Of a stretch of DNA of 6,568 nucleotides, positions 1 to 5,773 are shown piece by piece. The translations under genes were made by a program, and so were the position numbers. Under the pieces are notes generated by a model that worked only from the letters and a program-made list of their open reading frames with translations, made no database searches and had not been told where the DNA came from. Position 1 is the first letter of the stretch. Every line of letters begins with the position of its first letter. The stretch is from Aquirhabdus sp. (GTDB lineage Bacteria > Pseudomonadota > Gammaproteobacteria > Pseudomonadales > Moraxellaceae), in contig JASLFQ010000202.1 in NCBI GenBank assembly GCA_030150595.1, positions 1-6,568 of the forward strand. Reading direction: 5' to 3'.

Positions 1-165
1 GAACGCACAAAACTGCCGCGCACTTTGCAAGAAACTGGCAAAGTAGAAAAATCACAGCTTGCTGATATTGCTCAAAAAGCATTGGATGATGGTTCTATTA
101 TCTACAATCCAAAAGAAGCGAGTTTGGCTGACATCAAAGCACTTTTGGAAAAAGCTTGGGCTTAA
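1..165 (+). CDS. Iron-containing alcohol dehydrogenase, C-terminal fragment
   Basis: This is the 3' end of a gene entering from the left edge; 54 codons and a TAA stop are visible. The residues read as the C-terminal helical end of a group III (iron-activated) NAD(P)-dependent alcohol dehydrogenase. Recognisable features are an Arg-Thr-Leu-Gln-Glu-Thr-Gly turn, a helix ending in Ala-Leu-Asp-Asp-Gly, and the closing 'NPKEASLADIKALLEKAW', which matches the usual 'NPREAT..DI..I...A' ending of the family. Enzymes of this family interconvert alcohols and aldehydes in the cytoplasm. The metal and cofactor sites lie upstream, outside the window, so substrate and exact subfamily cannot be judged. A strong terminator follows about 40 bases after the stop, so this is the last gene of its transcript. 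The family call rests on the tail alone. Confidence 0.7.
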   Translation, partial: ERTKLPRTLQETGKVEKSQLADIAQKALDDGSIIYNPKEASLADIKALLEKAWA

Positions 166-201
166 TGCTATTTGAATAATAGCCAAGTTTGATTTGAAAA
201 G

Positions 202-235
202 AAAAAAGGATGCGCGGTTATGGCATCCTTTTTTT
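202..235 (+). terminator. Rho-independent terminator of the alcohol dehydrogenase gene
   Basis: The stem GGATGC (208-213) pairs with GCATCC (223-228) around a 9-base loop. It is extended by an A6 run on the left and a T7 run on the right (229-235). It lies 42 bases after the dehydrogenase stop and before the next gene's ribosome binding site. The A-tract/T-tract symmetry means it could work in both directions. It also argues against the longer TTG start at 194 for the next gene, which would have to be translated through this hairpin. Confidence 0.85.
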
Positions 236-283
236 ATTCATGCGAAAGGTATTAACGACTATAAAACTATAGAAGGATCAATT

Positions 284-778
284 ATGAGAATACCAAAAAG
301 TATGGAAGCTGAACTTTCAAAATGGAATAACGGTAATGGAGTTGATCTTGAAACGTGGATTAATGGCGTAGGAAATTTCTCTCTAGCAGTGGGTTATACA
401 ACAATTTTCTGGCCTAAATTTATTATTTTTGAAGGATACATACTTAAAAGTGGCTTTAATGAAAGTGAACTTAGGAAGTTTGAGTCTCGAGATGGGATTA
501 CGAGAAAAACCATCGAATGGATTAACAACCATCTACATCTTGCAAACATCCATCACGGCGAATGCGAAGATATATCTAAAGATAAATTAGTAACTCTCGG
601 AAATACGCTTAAAGAAATCTATGAAGCAAAACTAAAGTTGCAGTTCCCTGATAACCCTTGTGTTGTTGAGTTTTATATTCCAGAAGATGAGGATGACCTA
701 TGGGAGTATCAAATTTCATTTTGGCAGCTTTGCCACGAAGATGAGATTGATTCAAATAAAGAGAAAAACCGCGAGTAG
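284..778 (+). CDS. Hypothetical protein, 164 residues, unknown function
   Basis: I do not recognise a named family. The start is ATG 284, preceded by AGAAGGA at 271-277 with 6-base spacing; an in-frame TTG at 194 sits inside the upstream terminator and is rejected. The protein is soluble and acidic, with no signal peptide or membrane segment. Visible features are an N-terminal helix, a Trp/Gly-rich stretch 'GNFSLAVGYTTIFWP' (residues 30-44), 'FIIFEGYIL' (46-54), a central His-rich helix (78-91) and a very acidic C-terminal part (residues 133-139, 'PEDEDDL', and 151-155). Compact, acidic, Trp-rich orphan proteins of this sort are often immunity or bystander proteins, but no cognate toxin is present, so that is only a guess. 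A weak promoter candidate lies upstream (TTCATG 237-242, 17 bp, TATAAA 260-265), but its start point would fall almost on the ribosome binding site. The gene looks more AT-rich than the housekeeping genes here. It converges on the small RNA encoded opposite. Confidence 0.7.
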   Translation: MRIPKSMEAELSKWNNGNGVDLETWINGVGNFSLAVGYTTIFWPKFIIFEGYILKSGFNESELRKFESRDGITRKTIEWINNHLHLANIHHGECEDISKDKLVTLGNTLKEIYEAKLKLQFPDNPCVVEFYIPEDEDDLWEYQISFWQLCHEDEIDSNKEKNRE

Positions 779-786
779 CAGACCAT

Positions 787-845
787 AAAAAAACCACGGC
801 AGCCCTTGTGTTCACTTTAATGAAACGCTACAGGGGTTGTCGCGG
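787..845 (-). terminator. Strong intrinsic terminator of the small RNA
   Basis: Read on the - strand, CCGCGACAACCCCTGTAG pairs with CACAAGGGCTGCCGTGG (+ strand 828-845 with 794-810), with one or two offsets. TTCA/TGAA (811-814 with 821-824) extends the helix near the loop, and seven U residues follow immediately (787-793). A further outer pair GCAGACC/GGTCTGC (778-784 with 844-850) could make a longer helix. On the + strand the following sequence is only moderately T-rich (853-860), so termination of the facing 284-778 gene here is possible but weaker. Confidence 0.8.
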
Positions 846-1009
846 TCTGCTTGGTATTTTGACCTCTCTCCGCTCTTACTTCAAAGAGCAAGATGGTAGT
901 AGACGGTGCTCTTAATAAAATACCAATTGATACGGAGAAATTTCTGGGCTCTTACCTAAACAATCAAACAGCTCGTAAACCATAGCCTAACTTGGAACGC
1001 TCCATATTT
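787..1009 (-). ncRNA. Candidate free-standing small RNA of about 220 nt, unidentified
   Basis: The span has a consensus extended -10 promoter at one end and a strong hairpin/U7 terminator at the other, with no convincing ORF between. The predicted 5' end is near 1009 and the 3' end near 787. Inside, TTGGTATTTT pairs perfectly with AAAATACCAA (+ strand 851-860 with 917-926), enclosing a 7-bp hairpin (884-890 with 907-913). The segment AAGAGC occurs three times in the RNA (about 948-953, 908-913 and 872-877 on the + strand map) and its complement GCUCUU once (884-889), so alternative pairings are possible. I see no tmRNA tag region, RNase P core or SRP apical motif. 6S RNA is conceivable from length and rod-like pairing, but I could not find the pairing between 5' and 3' ends that 6S needs. 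It could also be a trans-acting regulator or a leader whose downstream gene is lost. Confidence 0.55.
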
Positions 1010-1015
1010 GAAAGC

Positions 1016-1043
1016 ATTATAGCATATTTTTTAATCAATCCAG
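1016..1043 (-). promoter_or_regulatory. Extended -10 promoter driving the small RNA
   Basis: On the - strand the sequence TGCTATAAT contains a perfect -10 hexamer TATAAT (+ strand 1016-1021) with the extended TG element one base upstream (1022-1024). A weak -35 CTGGAT (1038-1043) lies 16 bp further upstream. Extended -10 promoters need little -35 match. The predicted start is an A near 1009. The promoter lies 20-45 bases beyond the stop of the small exported protein gene, in the same direction, so the RNA has its own start rather than being only a read-through product. Confidence 0.7.
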
Positions 1044-1063
1044 ATCCATTCGTCTGGTCTTGG

Positions 1064-1375
1064 CTATTTGATCTGTTTTGCAATATTTAATATCTGATTA
1101 AGGGCTGAAATGAGCTGCGGAGGGAGTGGTTGTTCAACAGAATTCGTATTTAAATTTGCGACTTGTGGCACTTCCACGGGAGTTGGTATTGCGACTGTGG
1201 TCACACCACCAATCTGTCCATCTGCATTATATTCGGGCAAAACAGGTTGTAATTGCTCCTGTTGTGTTTGCACAACAACCGAATCTAATTCAGTATTATC
1301 CATGACGGTCACGTTGGCACATGCAATATTGCCAAAAGCAATCAGCCCAATGCTCACAACAAGATGCTTAATCAT
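1064..1375 (-). CDS. Small exported protein, 103 residues, unknown function
   Basis: The chosen start is the ATG at 1375, preceded by AAAGG with 8-9 base spacing; an in-frame GTG at 1384 overlaps that ribosome binding site and is less likely. The N-terminus is a typical signal peptide: Lys3, a hydrophobic core over residues 5-18, then Ala-Cys-Ala at 18-20, fitting signal peptidase I cleavage before Asn21. Cys19 is not in a good lipobox, since Asn-Ile-Ala precedes it, so a lipoprotein is less likely. The mature part of about 83 residues is Gln/Val/Pro-rich with no cysteine, for example 'AIPTPVEVPQV' (62-72), and ends in a short amphipathic helix (about 87-102). I know no function; a periplasmic location is inferred. 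A weak promoter may lie upstream (GATAAT on the - strand, + coordinates 1412-1417). The small RNA promoter begins just after its stop. Confidence 0.65.
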   Translation of the reverse strand: MIKHLVVSIGLIAFGNIACANVTVMDNTELDSVVVQTQQEQLQPVLPEYNADGQIGGVTTVAIPTPVEVPQVANLNTNSVEQPLPPQLISALNQILNIAKQIK

Positions 1376-1510
1376 ACCAATCACCTTTGGAACGATTTCA
1401 AACTACAACCCATTATCAACCGATTTCCCGCGTGAATCTATCTGAAAACGTAACTTGCCTTTCTAACACTCATATCAACAATAGCATCTCAGAAAATATG
1501 ATGATGGTTA

Positions 1511-1981
1511 TTATCCGCCTACAAATCCTTGTTGCCGCCATGCTTCATACACCATCACCGCCGCTGAATTAGACAAATTCAAACTCCGTGAATCAGGTTG
1601 CATCGGCAAACGCAACCAATGTTCTGCGGGGAACATTTCACGTACTTCCAGCGGTAAACCCTTCGTCTCTGCGCCAAATAAAAACGCCACAGGTCGATTC
1701 AAATCTTTCTCAAAAGGCGATGCTGTACCTTTGGTTGTCATCGGGTAAATATCGGTAATACCTTGCGCTCGGACATTCTCTAAACACGCATCCAAATTCG
1801 ACCATACTTTCAAATGCGCCCATTCATGATAATCTAGCCCTGCCCGTCTTAACTGCTTATCTTCCAGCACAAAACCAAGCGGCTCAATCAAATGCAAATG
1901 CGCGCCTGTGTTAGCACATAAGCGAATAATATTGCCCGTGTTTCCAGGGATTTCAGGTTCATGGAGAATGATATGAATCAT
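1511..1981 (-). CDS. trmL: tRNA (cytidine/uridine-34-2'-O)-methyltransferase TrmL
   Basis: This cytoplasmic SPOUT-class enzyme uses S-adenosylmethionine to 2'-O-methylate the wobble nucleotide 34 of tRNA-Leu isoacceptors (E. coli TrmL/YibK). All hallmark blocks are present: 'HEPEIPGNTGNIIRLCANTG' (7-26), 'RRAGLDYHEW' (45-54), the cofactor loop 'FGAETKGLP' (102-110) and the knot segment 'MQPDSRSLNLSNSAA' (127-141), followed by 'VYEAWRQ'. The ATG at 1981 gives 156 residues and an N-terminus that lines up with E. coli TrmL; an in-frame GTG at 1990 would add only three residues. The ribosome binding site is weak (GAAG, 8 bases upstream). The gene lies downstream of sat in the same direction, but the sat terminator and a palindromic repeat lie between them, so it probably has its own promoter. 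No clear terminator is visible after its stop. Confidence 0.95.
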   Translation of the reverse strand: MIHIILHEPEIPGNTGNIIRLCANTGAHLHLIEPLGFVLEDKQLRRAGLDYHEWAHLKVWSNLDACLENVRAQGITDIYPMTTKGTASPFEKDLNRPVAFLFGAETKGLPLEVREMFPAEHWLRLPMQPDSRSLNLSNSAAVMVYEAWRQQGFVGG

Positions 1982-2006
1982 AAGTGGCACTTCAAATATT
2001 CAGGAA

Positions 2007-2034
2007 AACATAAATAGCTCATTGAGCCTGTCGA
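2007..2034 (-). promoter_or_regulatory. Possible trmL promoter partly inside the palindromic repeat
   Basis: On the - strand TCGACA (+ strand 2029-2034), one base off the TTGACA consensus, is followed 16 bp later by TATGTT (2007-2012). The predicted start is near 2000, about 20 bases before the trmL ATG. The -35 box lies in the left arm of the REP-like palindrome. This is inferred from the hexamers alone. Confidence 0.3.
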
Positions 2035-2067
2035 AATGCGCGAGGCACAAAACCGCACTTCGACAAA
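2022..2067. repeat. REP-like imperfect palindrome between trmL and sat
   Basis: TGTCGAAATGCG (2029-2040) and CGCACTTCGACA (2054-2065) are inverted copies with one mismatch, separated by 13 bases. The left arm is preceded by TTGAGCC (2022-2028), giving the motif TTGAGCCTGTCGAA. From memory this resembles the widespread 'TTCGACAGGCTCAA' intergenic palindromes of gammaproteobacteria, but the right arm has lost that outer extension. It sits between two genes, as such elements usually do. Copy number in this genome is unknown. Confidence 0.55.
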
Positions 2068-2090
2068 CAAAGTAGAACTGCAAAAACAAA

Positions 2091-2128
2091 ATGAAAAAGG
2101 TGACCACTCACCGAGCAATCACCTTTTC
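2091..2128 (-). terminator. Rho-independent terminator of sat
   Basis: AAAAGGTGA (2095-2103) pairs perfectly with TCACCTTTT (2119-2127) around a 15-base loop. Read on the - strand the helix ends in a U-rich tail (TTTTTCATTTTG). It lies about 25 bases past the sat stop. It should separate sat from trmL, although A/T symmetry would allow some function in both directions. Confidence 0.75.
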
Positions 2129-2150
2129 AAATATCACGACATTAGCGAAA

Positions 2151-3365
2151 TTACTTCGCAGAATGTCCTTTCAATTCAACTTTTACACGGTCTTCTTTTG
2201 CAATGCCCGCATAGTATTGACGTAAAATTGCCAACACTTCAGGACGACTAAAATTCGCTGGAACTTCTTCGTCTTCTGACAATGCTTTACGCAATTTTGT
2301 ACCAGAAACTTTAACGTGCTGTGACGCATCATGTGGGCATGACTTAGTTGAAGCCATTGCCTCACAAGCATTACACCAGAACGTCCAGTCAATTTTCAGC
2401 GGTTGAGTGATCATTGCATCACGACCCACTTTGTCGAAAATATGCTGTGCATCAAACGGACCGTAGTAATCACCCACACCAGCATGGTCACGACCAACAA
2501 TCAGATGTGAACAGCCATAGTTTTGACGGAACAATGCATGCAATAGCGCTTCACGTGGACCTGCATAACGCATATCGAGTGGGTAGCCTGATTGAATCAC
2601 AGTGTCTTTCTTGAAGTATTTGTCGATCAACACACCAATCGCTTCCTGACGTACATCCGCTGGAATATCACCTTCTTTCAATTCACCAAGCAATGAGTGA
2701 ATCAATACGCCGTCACAGATTTCTACCGCAATTTTTGCCAAGTATTCATGTGAACGATGCATTGGGTTACGAGTTTGGAATGCAGCGATGGTCTGCCAGC
2801 CTTTCTCTTCAAACAATTTACGTGTTTCAGTTGGCGTCATGTAGATGCCAGCGTATTTTGTTGGGAACTCGCCTTGTGACAACACTTGAACAGAACCAGC
2901 AAGGTTGATGGCACCTTGGTTCATGACCATTTTTACGCCAGGATGTTCGATGTCGGTTGTACCAAACACTTCACGGCATTCCAGATCTTTATCAATGCCA
3001 TATTTTTCTGACAGGGTCAGGATGCCCATGATTTCGCCAGTTGCAGTATCAGCCAACGCAACTTCTTGACCGATTTGTAACGTGTTTGCAGTTGCAGTGT
3101 CAGTTGACAATGTGATTGGAATTGGCCAAAACAAGCCATTGTCCAAATGCATATTAGTGACAACGCCTTTCCAATCTTTCTCGCCCATGAAGCCAGTGAG
3201 TGGTGTGAAACCACCAATGCCCAACATAATCAAATCGCCAACTTCGCGTGAAGTGATATTGATCTTGGTCAATGTCTTAGCGTGTTGTTGCGCTTTGGCT
3301 AATGCGTCGCCTTCGAGTAATAAGGTAACAAGCGTTGGACTGCCGTGTGGGGGAACTAAGGCCAT
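2151..3365 (-). CDS. sat: ATP sulfurylase (sulfate adenylyltransferase)
   Basis: It makes adenosine 5'-phosphosulfate and pyrophosphate from ATP and sulfate, the first step of cytoplasmic sulfate assimilation toward cysteine. This is the single-chain Sat type, not the CysD/CysN pair. Its 404 residues are near the usual bacterial length. Active-site motifs are '[13 protein letters not shown]' (197-209, the QxRNPxHxxH nucleotide-binding motif), 'GRDHAGVG' (291-298) and 'VSGTKLR' (353-359). The N-terminal PUA-like domain fills roughly residues 1-160. A cysteine cluster Cys331-x2-Cys334-x8-Cys343, with His345 and His350 near, matches the metal site of bacterial Sat proteins. The start is ATG 3365, with GGAG five bases upstream. 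It is transcribed away from rlmM, and a terminator follows. No APS kinase or reductase gene is adjacent. CysB-like control is expected from family knowledge but no site can be assigned. Confidence 0.96.
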   Translation of the reverse strand: MALVPPHGSPTLVTLLLEGDALAKAQQHAKTLTKINITSREVGDLIMLGIGGFTPLTGFMGEKDWKGVVTNMHLDNGLFWPIPITLSTDTATANTLQIGQEVALADTATGEIMGILTLSEKYGIDKDLECREVFGTTDIEHPGVKMVMNQGAINLAGSVQVLSQGEFPTKYAGIYMTPTETRKLFEEKGWQTIAAFQTRNPMHRSHEYLAKIAVEICDGVLIHSLLGELKEGDIPADVRQEAIGVLIDKYFKKDTVIQSGYPLDMRYAGPREALLHALFRQNYGCSHLIVGRDHAGVGDYYGPFDAQHIFDKVGRDAMITQPLKIDWTFWCNACEAMASTKSCPHDASQHVKVSGTKLRKALSEDEEVPANFSRPEVLAILRQYYAGIAKEDRVKVELKGHSAK

Positions 3366-3415
3366 GGGAACTCCGGTGAAAAATTAAAAAGCGTAACGAT
3401 TCGAAAATCTCTAGA

Positions 3416-3429
3416 TCTCAATATTGAGA
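3416..3429. promoter_or_regulatory. Perfect 14-bp palindrome in the sat/rlmM divergent region
   Basis: TCTCAATATTGAGA is a perfect 14-bp palindrome about 50 bases upstream of the sat start, in the 193-bp gap between the divergent sat and rlmM genes. Its size and symmetry fit a binding site for a dimeric regulator, and its position fits control of sat. No obvious -10/-35 pair for sat could be assigned next to it. The stem is too AT-rich and loopless to be a terminator. Regulator identity is unknown. Confidence 0.4.
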
Positions 3430-3489
3430 CACCACAATAAAACTAATCTGATAAAAGCAGCTTGATCGCAAAACAAAAAGCTGACTAAA

Positions 3490-3519
3490 TGCATTTAAAA
3501 GCGCGGTAGCGATTATAAT
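3490..3519 (+). promoter_or_regulatory. Probable rlmM promoter
   Basis: A perfect -10 hexamer TATAAT (3514-3519) is preceded by a weak -35 TGCATT (3490-3495) at 18-bp spacing. The predicted start is near 3526, about 33 bases before the rlmM ATG. The -10 is convincing; the -35 is not. Confidence 0.5.
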
Positions 3520-3558
3520 GCCTCCCAACTCTTTAATCCAAACATAAAGCATCATTCA

Positions 3559-4674
3559 ATGACTTCTGACCAAACCCAAGCAGCCCCAACGCAAAAAAAA
3601 GCCAATGCCAAATCGGTAAAACCGCCAATCGTCGGTTTACTCTCCCTCTGTCGTCCGGGTTTTGAGCGCGAATGTGCTGCGGAATTAGAGCGTTGGCTCG
3701 GTCAAGAAGGTGGTGACGGCTACGCAAATTTTGAGAAAGTCAGCGGTCAAGTGATCTGGATTGGCACAAGTCCAAAATGGCCAGTGACACGCGATTTAGT
3801 ATTTTCACGCCAAGTCATTCGCCTACTTGATAAAAAACCACTGTATTTTGAAGCACGTGATCGCATTACGCCGATCCTCACGGCTATGGCTGGCATGAAA
3901 TTCAGTGCGATTTACTTAGATCATCCAGATACTAATGATGGCAAAGCACTGTCTGATCTGTTCGAGCGCTTGCAACGCCCGCTTCTTTCTGCTGCTGGAA
4001 AACAAGAAATTCTCGACCGTGAAGCAAAAATGCGTGCGCATTTAGTGTTTATCGATGGCACATCTGCATGGTTTGGTATGAGCGAAATGGGACAAACATT
4101 GCGCTGGCCAATGGGCATTCCTCGCCTCAAAATGCCAGCCGATGCGCCAAGTCGTTCAACACTTAAACTGACCGAAGCATTTGCTTATTTCTTGAGTCCT
4201 GAAGAACAGAAAGAATGGTTGCGTGAAGGCTTAACCGCTGTCGATTTAGGTGCTTGCCCTGGTGGTTGGACATGGCAATTGGTACAACATGGCATTCAAG
4301 TCATCGCAATCGATAATGGCGCGATGAATGAAAAACTCATGGACAGCGGCTTAGTTGAACATTTCAAAACTGACGGCTTCATTTATCGCCCAAAACGTCC
4401 TGTGCATTGGCTCGTGTGCGACATGGTTGAACAGCCTGCTCGTGTAGCTGAATTGGTCGGTGATTGGTTAGCAGATGGTGCAGCTGGACGTGCGATCTTT
4501 AACTTAAAACTCCCGATGAAAACTCGTTTGGACGAAGTTCTGTTCTGCAAAGACCTCATTGAAGGCATTGTGAAAAAATCAGGTAAGAAGTTAGAGCGCC
4601 TAGAATTCCGTCAGCTCTATCATGACCGTGAAGAAGTGACTGGTTATGCCGCAATTGCTGGCAGTCCTGAATAA
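3559..4674 (+). CDS. rlmM: 23S rRNA (cytidine-2498-2'-O)-methyltransferase RlmM
   Basis: RlmM (YgdE) 2'-O-methylates C2498 of 23S rRNA, near the peptidyl-transferase centre, before large-subunit assembly. Its 371 residues compare with about 366 in E. coli. After a poorly conserved Ala/Lys/Gln-rich leader (1-22) comes the 'LLSLCRPGFERECAAEL' block (27-43). A THUMP-containing N-terminal part follows to about residue 170, then the conserved 'RWPMGIPRLKMPADAPSRS' (182-200). The Rossmann methyltransferase core has the cofactor motif 'VDLGACPGGWTWQLV' (228-242). The expected K-D-K-E catalytic set can be placed at Lys203, Asp288 in 'VCDMVEQPA', Lys317 in 'NLKLPMK', and a Glu in 'FRQLYHDREEVTGY' (350-363). 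The start is ATG 3559 with only a weak AAAG upstream. DUF3465 follows 34 bases after the stop without a terminator. Confidence 0.96.
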   Translation: MTSDQTQAAPTQKKANAKSVKPPIVGLLSLCRPGFERECAAELERWLGQEGGDGYANFEKVSGQVIWIGTSPKWPVTRDLVFSRQVIRLLDKKPLYFEARDRITPILTAMAGMKFSAIYLDHPDTNDGKALSDLFERLQRPLLSAAGKQEILDREAKMRAHLVFIDGTSAWFGMSEMGQTLRWPMGIPRLKMPADAPSRSTLKLTEAFAYFLSPEEQKEWLREGLTAVDLGACPGGWTWQLVQHGIQVIAIDNGAMNEKLMDSGLVEHFKTDGFIYRPKRPVHWLVCDMVEQPARVAELVGDWLADGAAGRAIFNLKLPMKTRLDEVLFCKDLIEGIVKKSGKKLERLEFRQLYHDREEVTGYAAIAGSPE

Positions 4675-4708
4675 CTCCAACCCCTCATAAAAATATAAAG
4701 GTGCAGCT

Positions 4709-5227
4709 TTGAACAGACGAATATGGATCAAGATACTCGCGTTTATTGCTGCGCTTTATGTGAGTTATACGGGCACTAAGCATTTAGGGCAGATTCATCG
4801 CACTGAACAAGATAATGCTGCCCAAGCAAATCAGCTTAATCAACAAATTACAGTTGCCGCCAATAATGCGGCGGATGACTCCACTGCTCCCACCGCAAAT
4901 ACCACCAGTGCTTTTGCTGATCATAGCGAAGTTGAAGGTAGTGGCACTGTGGTTAAAGTCTTATCAGACGATGATAAAGCGGGTGGCGAAAATGGCAGTC
5001 GTCATCAACGTTTTATTTTACGATTAGCATCGGGACAAACAGTTTTAGTCGTGCATAACATTGACCTAGCGCCGCGTATTAATGGTTTGGCGGCTGGTGA
5101 CAACATTGAGTTTAAAGGTATATTTATCAGTAATGATAAAGGTGGTTTAATTCATTGGACACATCATGATCCAGAAGGACGACATGAGAGCGGTTGGTTG
5201 AAACGGAATGGACGGGTTTTTCAGTAA
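4709..5227 (+). CDS. DUF3465 family protein, membrane-anchored or exported
   Basis: The start is TTG 4709, with AAAGG (4697-4701) 7 bases upstream; no in-frame ATG lies nearby, so a non-ATG start is required. The product has 172 residues. The N-terminus has basic residues (Arg3, Arg4, Lys8) then a hydrophobic stretch (about 6-21) with no clear cleavage site, so it is probably a signal anchor. Residues 33-70 are an Ala/Asn/Gln/Thr-rich low-complexity linker. The conserved DUF3465 domain spans about 74-172: 'GSGTVVKVL' (77-85), 'GSRHQRFILRLASGQT' (96-111), 'VVHNIDLAPRI' (114-124), and 'GGLIHWTHHDPEGRHESGWL' (145-164) rich in His and Trp. The domain is probably periplasmic, by inference from the anchor. 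Its function is not known to me; the fold looks like a small all-beta module. It is probably cotranscribed with rlmM and converges on the next gene with only 18 bases between stops. Confidence 0.85.
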   Translation: MNRRIWIKILAFIAALYVSYTGTKHLGQIHRTEQDNAAQANQLNQQITVAANNAADDSTAPTANTTSAFADHSEVEGSGTVVKVLSDDDKAGGENGSRHQRFILRLASGQTVLVVHNIDLAPRINGLAAGDNIEFKGIFISNDKGGLIHWTHHDPEGRHESGWLKRNGRVFQ

Positions 5228-5245
5228 TTTATAATGTGAATAGCT

Positions 5246-5755
5246 TTAGGTTGTCAACATTTCATTATCTTGCATATGTTTCTGAATTTGGGGAAGTAAT
5301 TCACTTACTGGAACCGCAAGCATCATTTGAGGTATACACAACTGAGGCAAGTTACCAATGGGTTTGAAAAGCTTAAGCCTCAAATATGAAATTCGCGAGA
5401 AATATTCTTCCGAATTTTGAATAGTAAATCCCAAAAATTTATTTCTTTTAAACTGAAAAACATCGACTGACAAAATATCATGCCATGGAACAAAGCCTAC
5501 TCTAAGACCTGAAGCATTATCGGTAATACCTTCACTACTAATTATTAAAGCACCTTTCTTGGTGAATAGTCTCGGAAACCATATAAATATTGCTGCACCT
5601 GAAAGCATAGGAATTCCCAGCCATGCAAAATAACCTCCTTTGATTCTTATTTGACTCTCAATAGGTAAAGTCAGTATGAAAATACAACATGCAATAGCAC
5701 ACACAATCAACAGCGGTACGAAGATAATTTTAGTGTGGCTAAACTGAACCATCAT
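5246..5755 (-). CDS. STM3941-like small membrane protein
   Basis: The likely start is ATG 5755 (169 residues); TTG 5764 and ATG 5752 are alternatives, and none has a strong ribosome binding site. Two hydrophobic segments at about residues 8-32 and 42-64 are separated by a short basic loop (Lys39). A soluble C-terminal domain of about 100 residues follows. It opens with 'ALIISSEGITDNASG' (69-83) and 'GFVPWHDILSVDVF' (87-100), the strand-turn-Trp pattern of PH-like small bacterial membrane proteins grouped as STM3941 family. Both termini are probably cytoplasmic. The function is unknown. It lies 18 bases downstream of the toxin gene and is probably on the same transcript, but any role in the toxin-antitoxin module is not established. 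No terminator is seen in the 18-base gap to the convergent DUF3465 gene. Confidence 0.7.
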   Translation of the reverse strand: MMVQFSHTKIIFVPLLIVCAIACCIFILTLPIESQIRIKGGYFAWLGIPMLSGAAIFIWFPRLFTKKGALIISSEGITDNASGLRVGFVPWHDILSVDVFQFKRNKFLGFTIQNSEEYFSRISYLRLKLFKPIGNLPQLCIPQMMLAVPVSELLPQIQKHMQDNEMLTT

Positions 5756-5773
5756 TGTTTTCAAATGATAAAC

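Noticed and set aside
194..283. N-terminal extension of the 284-778 protein from a TTG start at 194
   Set aside because: It would be translated through the upstream terminator hairpin and T-run; ATG 284 has a good AGAAGGA ribosome binding site.
609..815. 68-codon - strand ORF overlapping the end of the hypothetical gene and the small RNA terminator
   Set aside because: Its start lies inside the terminator hairpin and it is antisense to a better-supported gene.
787..1009. Retron-type msr/msd RNA or 6S RNA identity for the small RNA
   Set aside because: No reverse transcriptase is in the window, and I could not find the terminal pairing or bubble layout needed for 6S. It is left unidentified rather than named.
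1040..1057. CCAGA/TCTGG hairpin as terminator of the small exported protein gene
   Set aside because: The stem is only 5 bp with no clear U-run, and it overlaps the -35 region of the small RNA promoter.
1110..1445. Cysteine-rich 111-codon ORF on the + strand
   Set aside because: It is antisense to the signal-peptide protein on the - strand; the frame lacks a good ribosome binding site and its composition is explained by the opposite gene.
2414..3387. Several + strand ORFs opposite sat (2414-2614, 2693-2908, 3082-3387)
   Set aside because: All are antisense shadows of the strongly conserved ATP sulfurylase reading frame.
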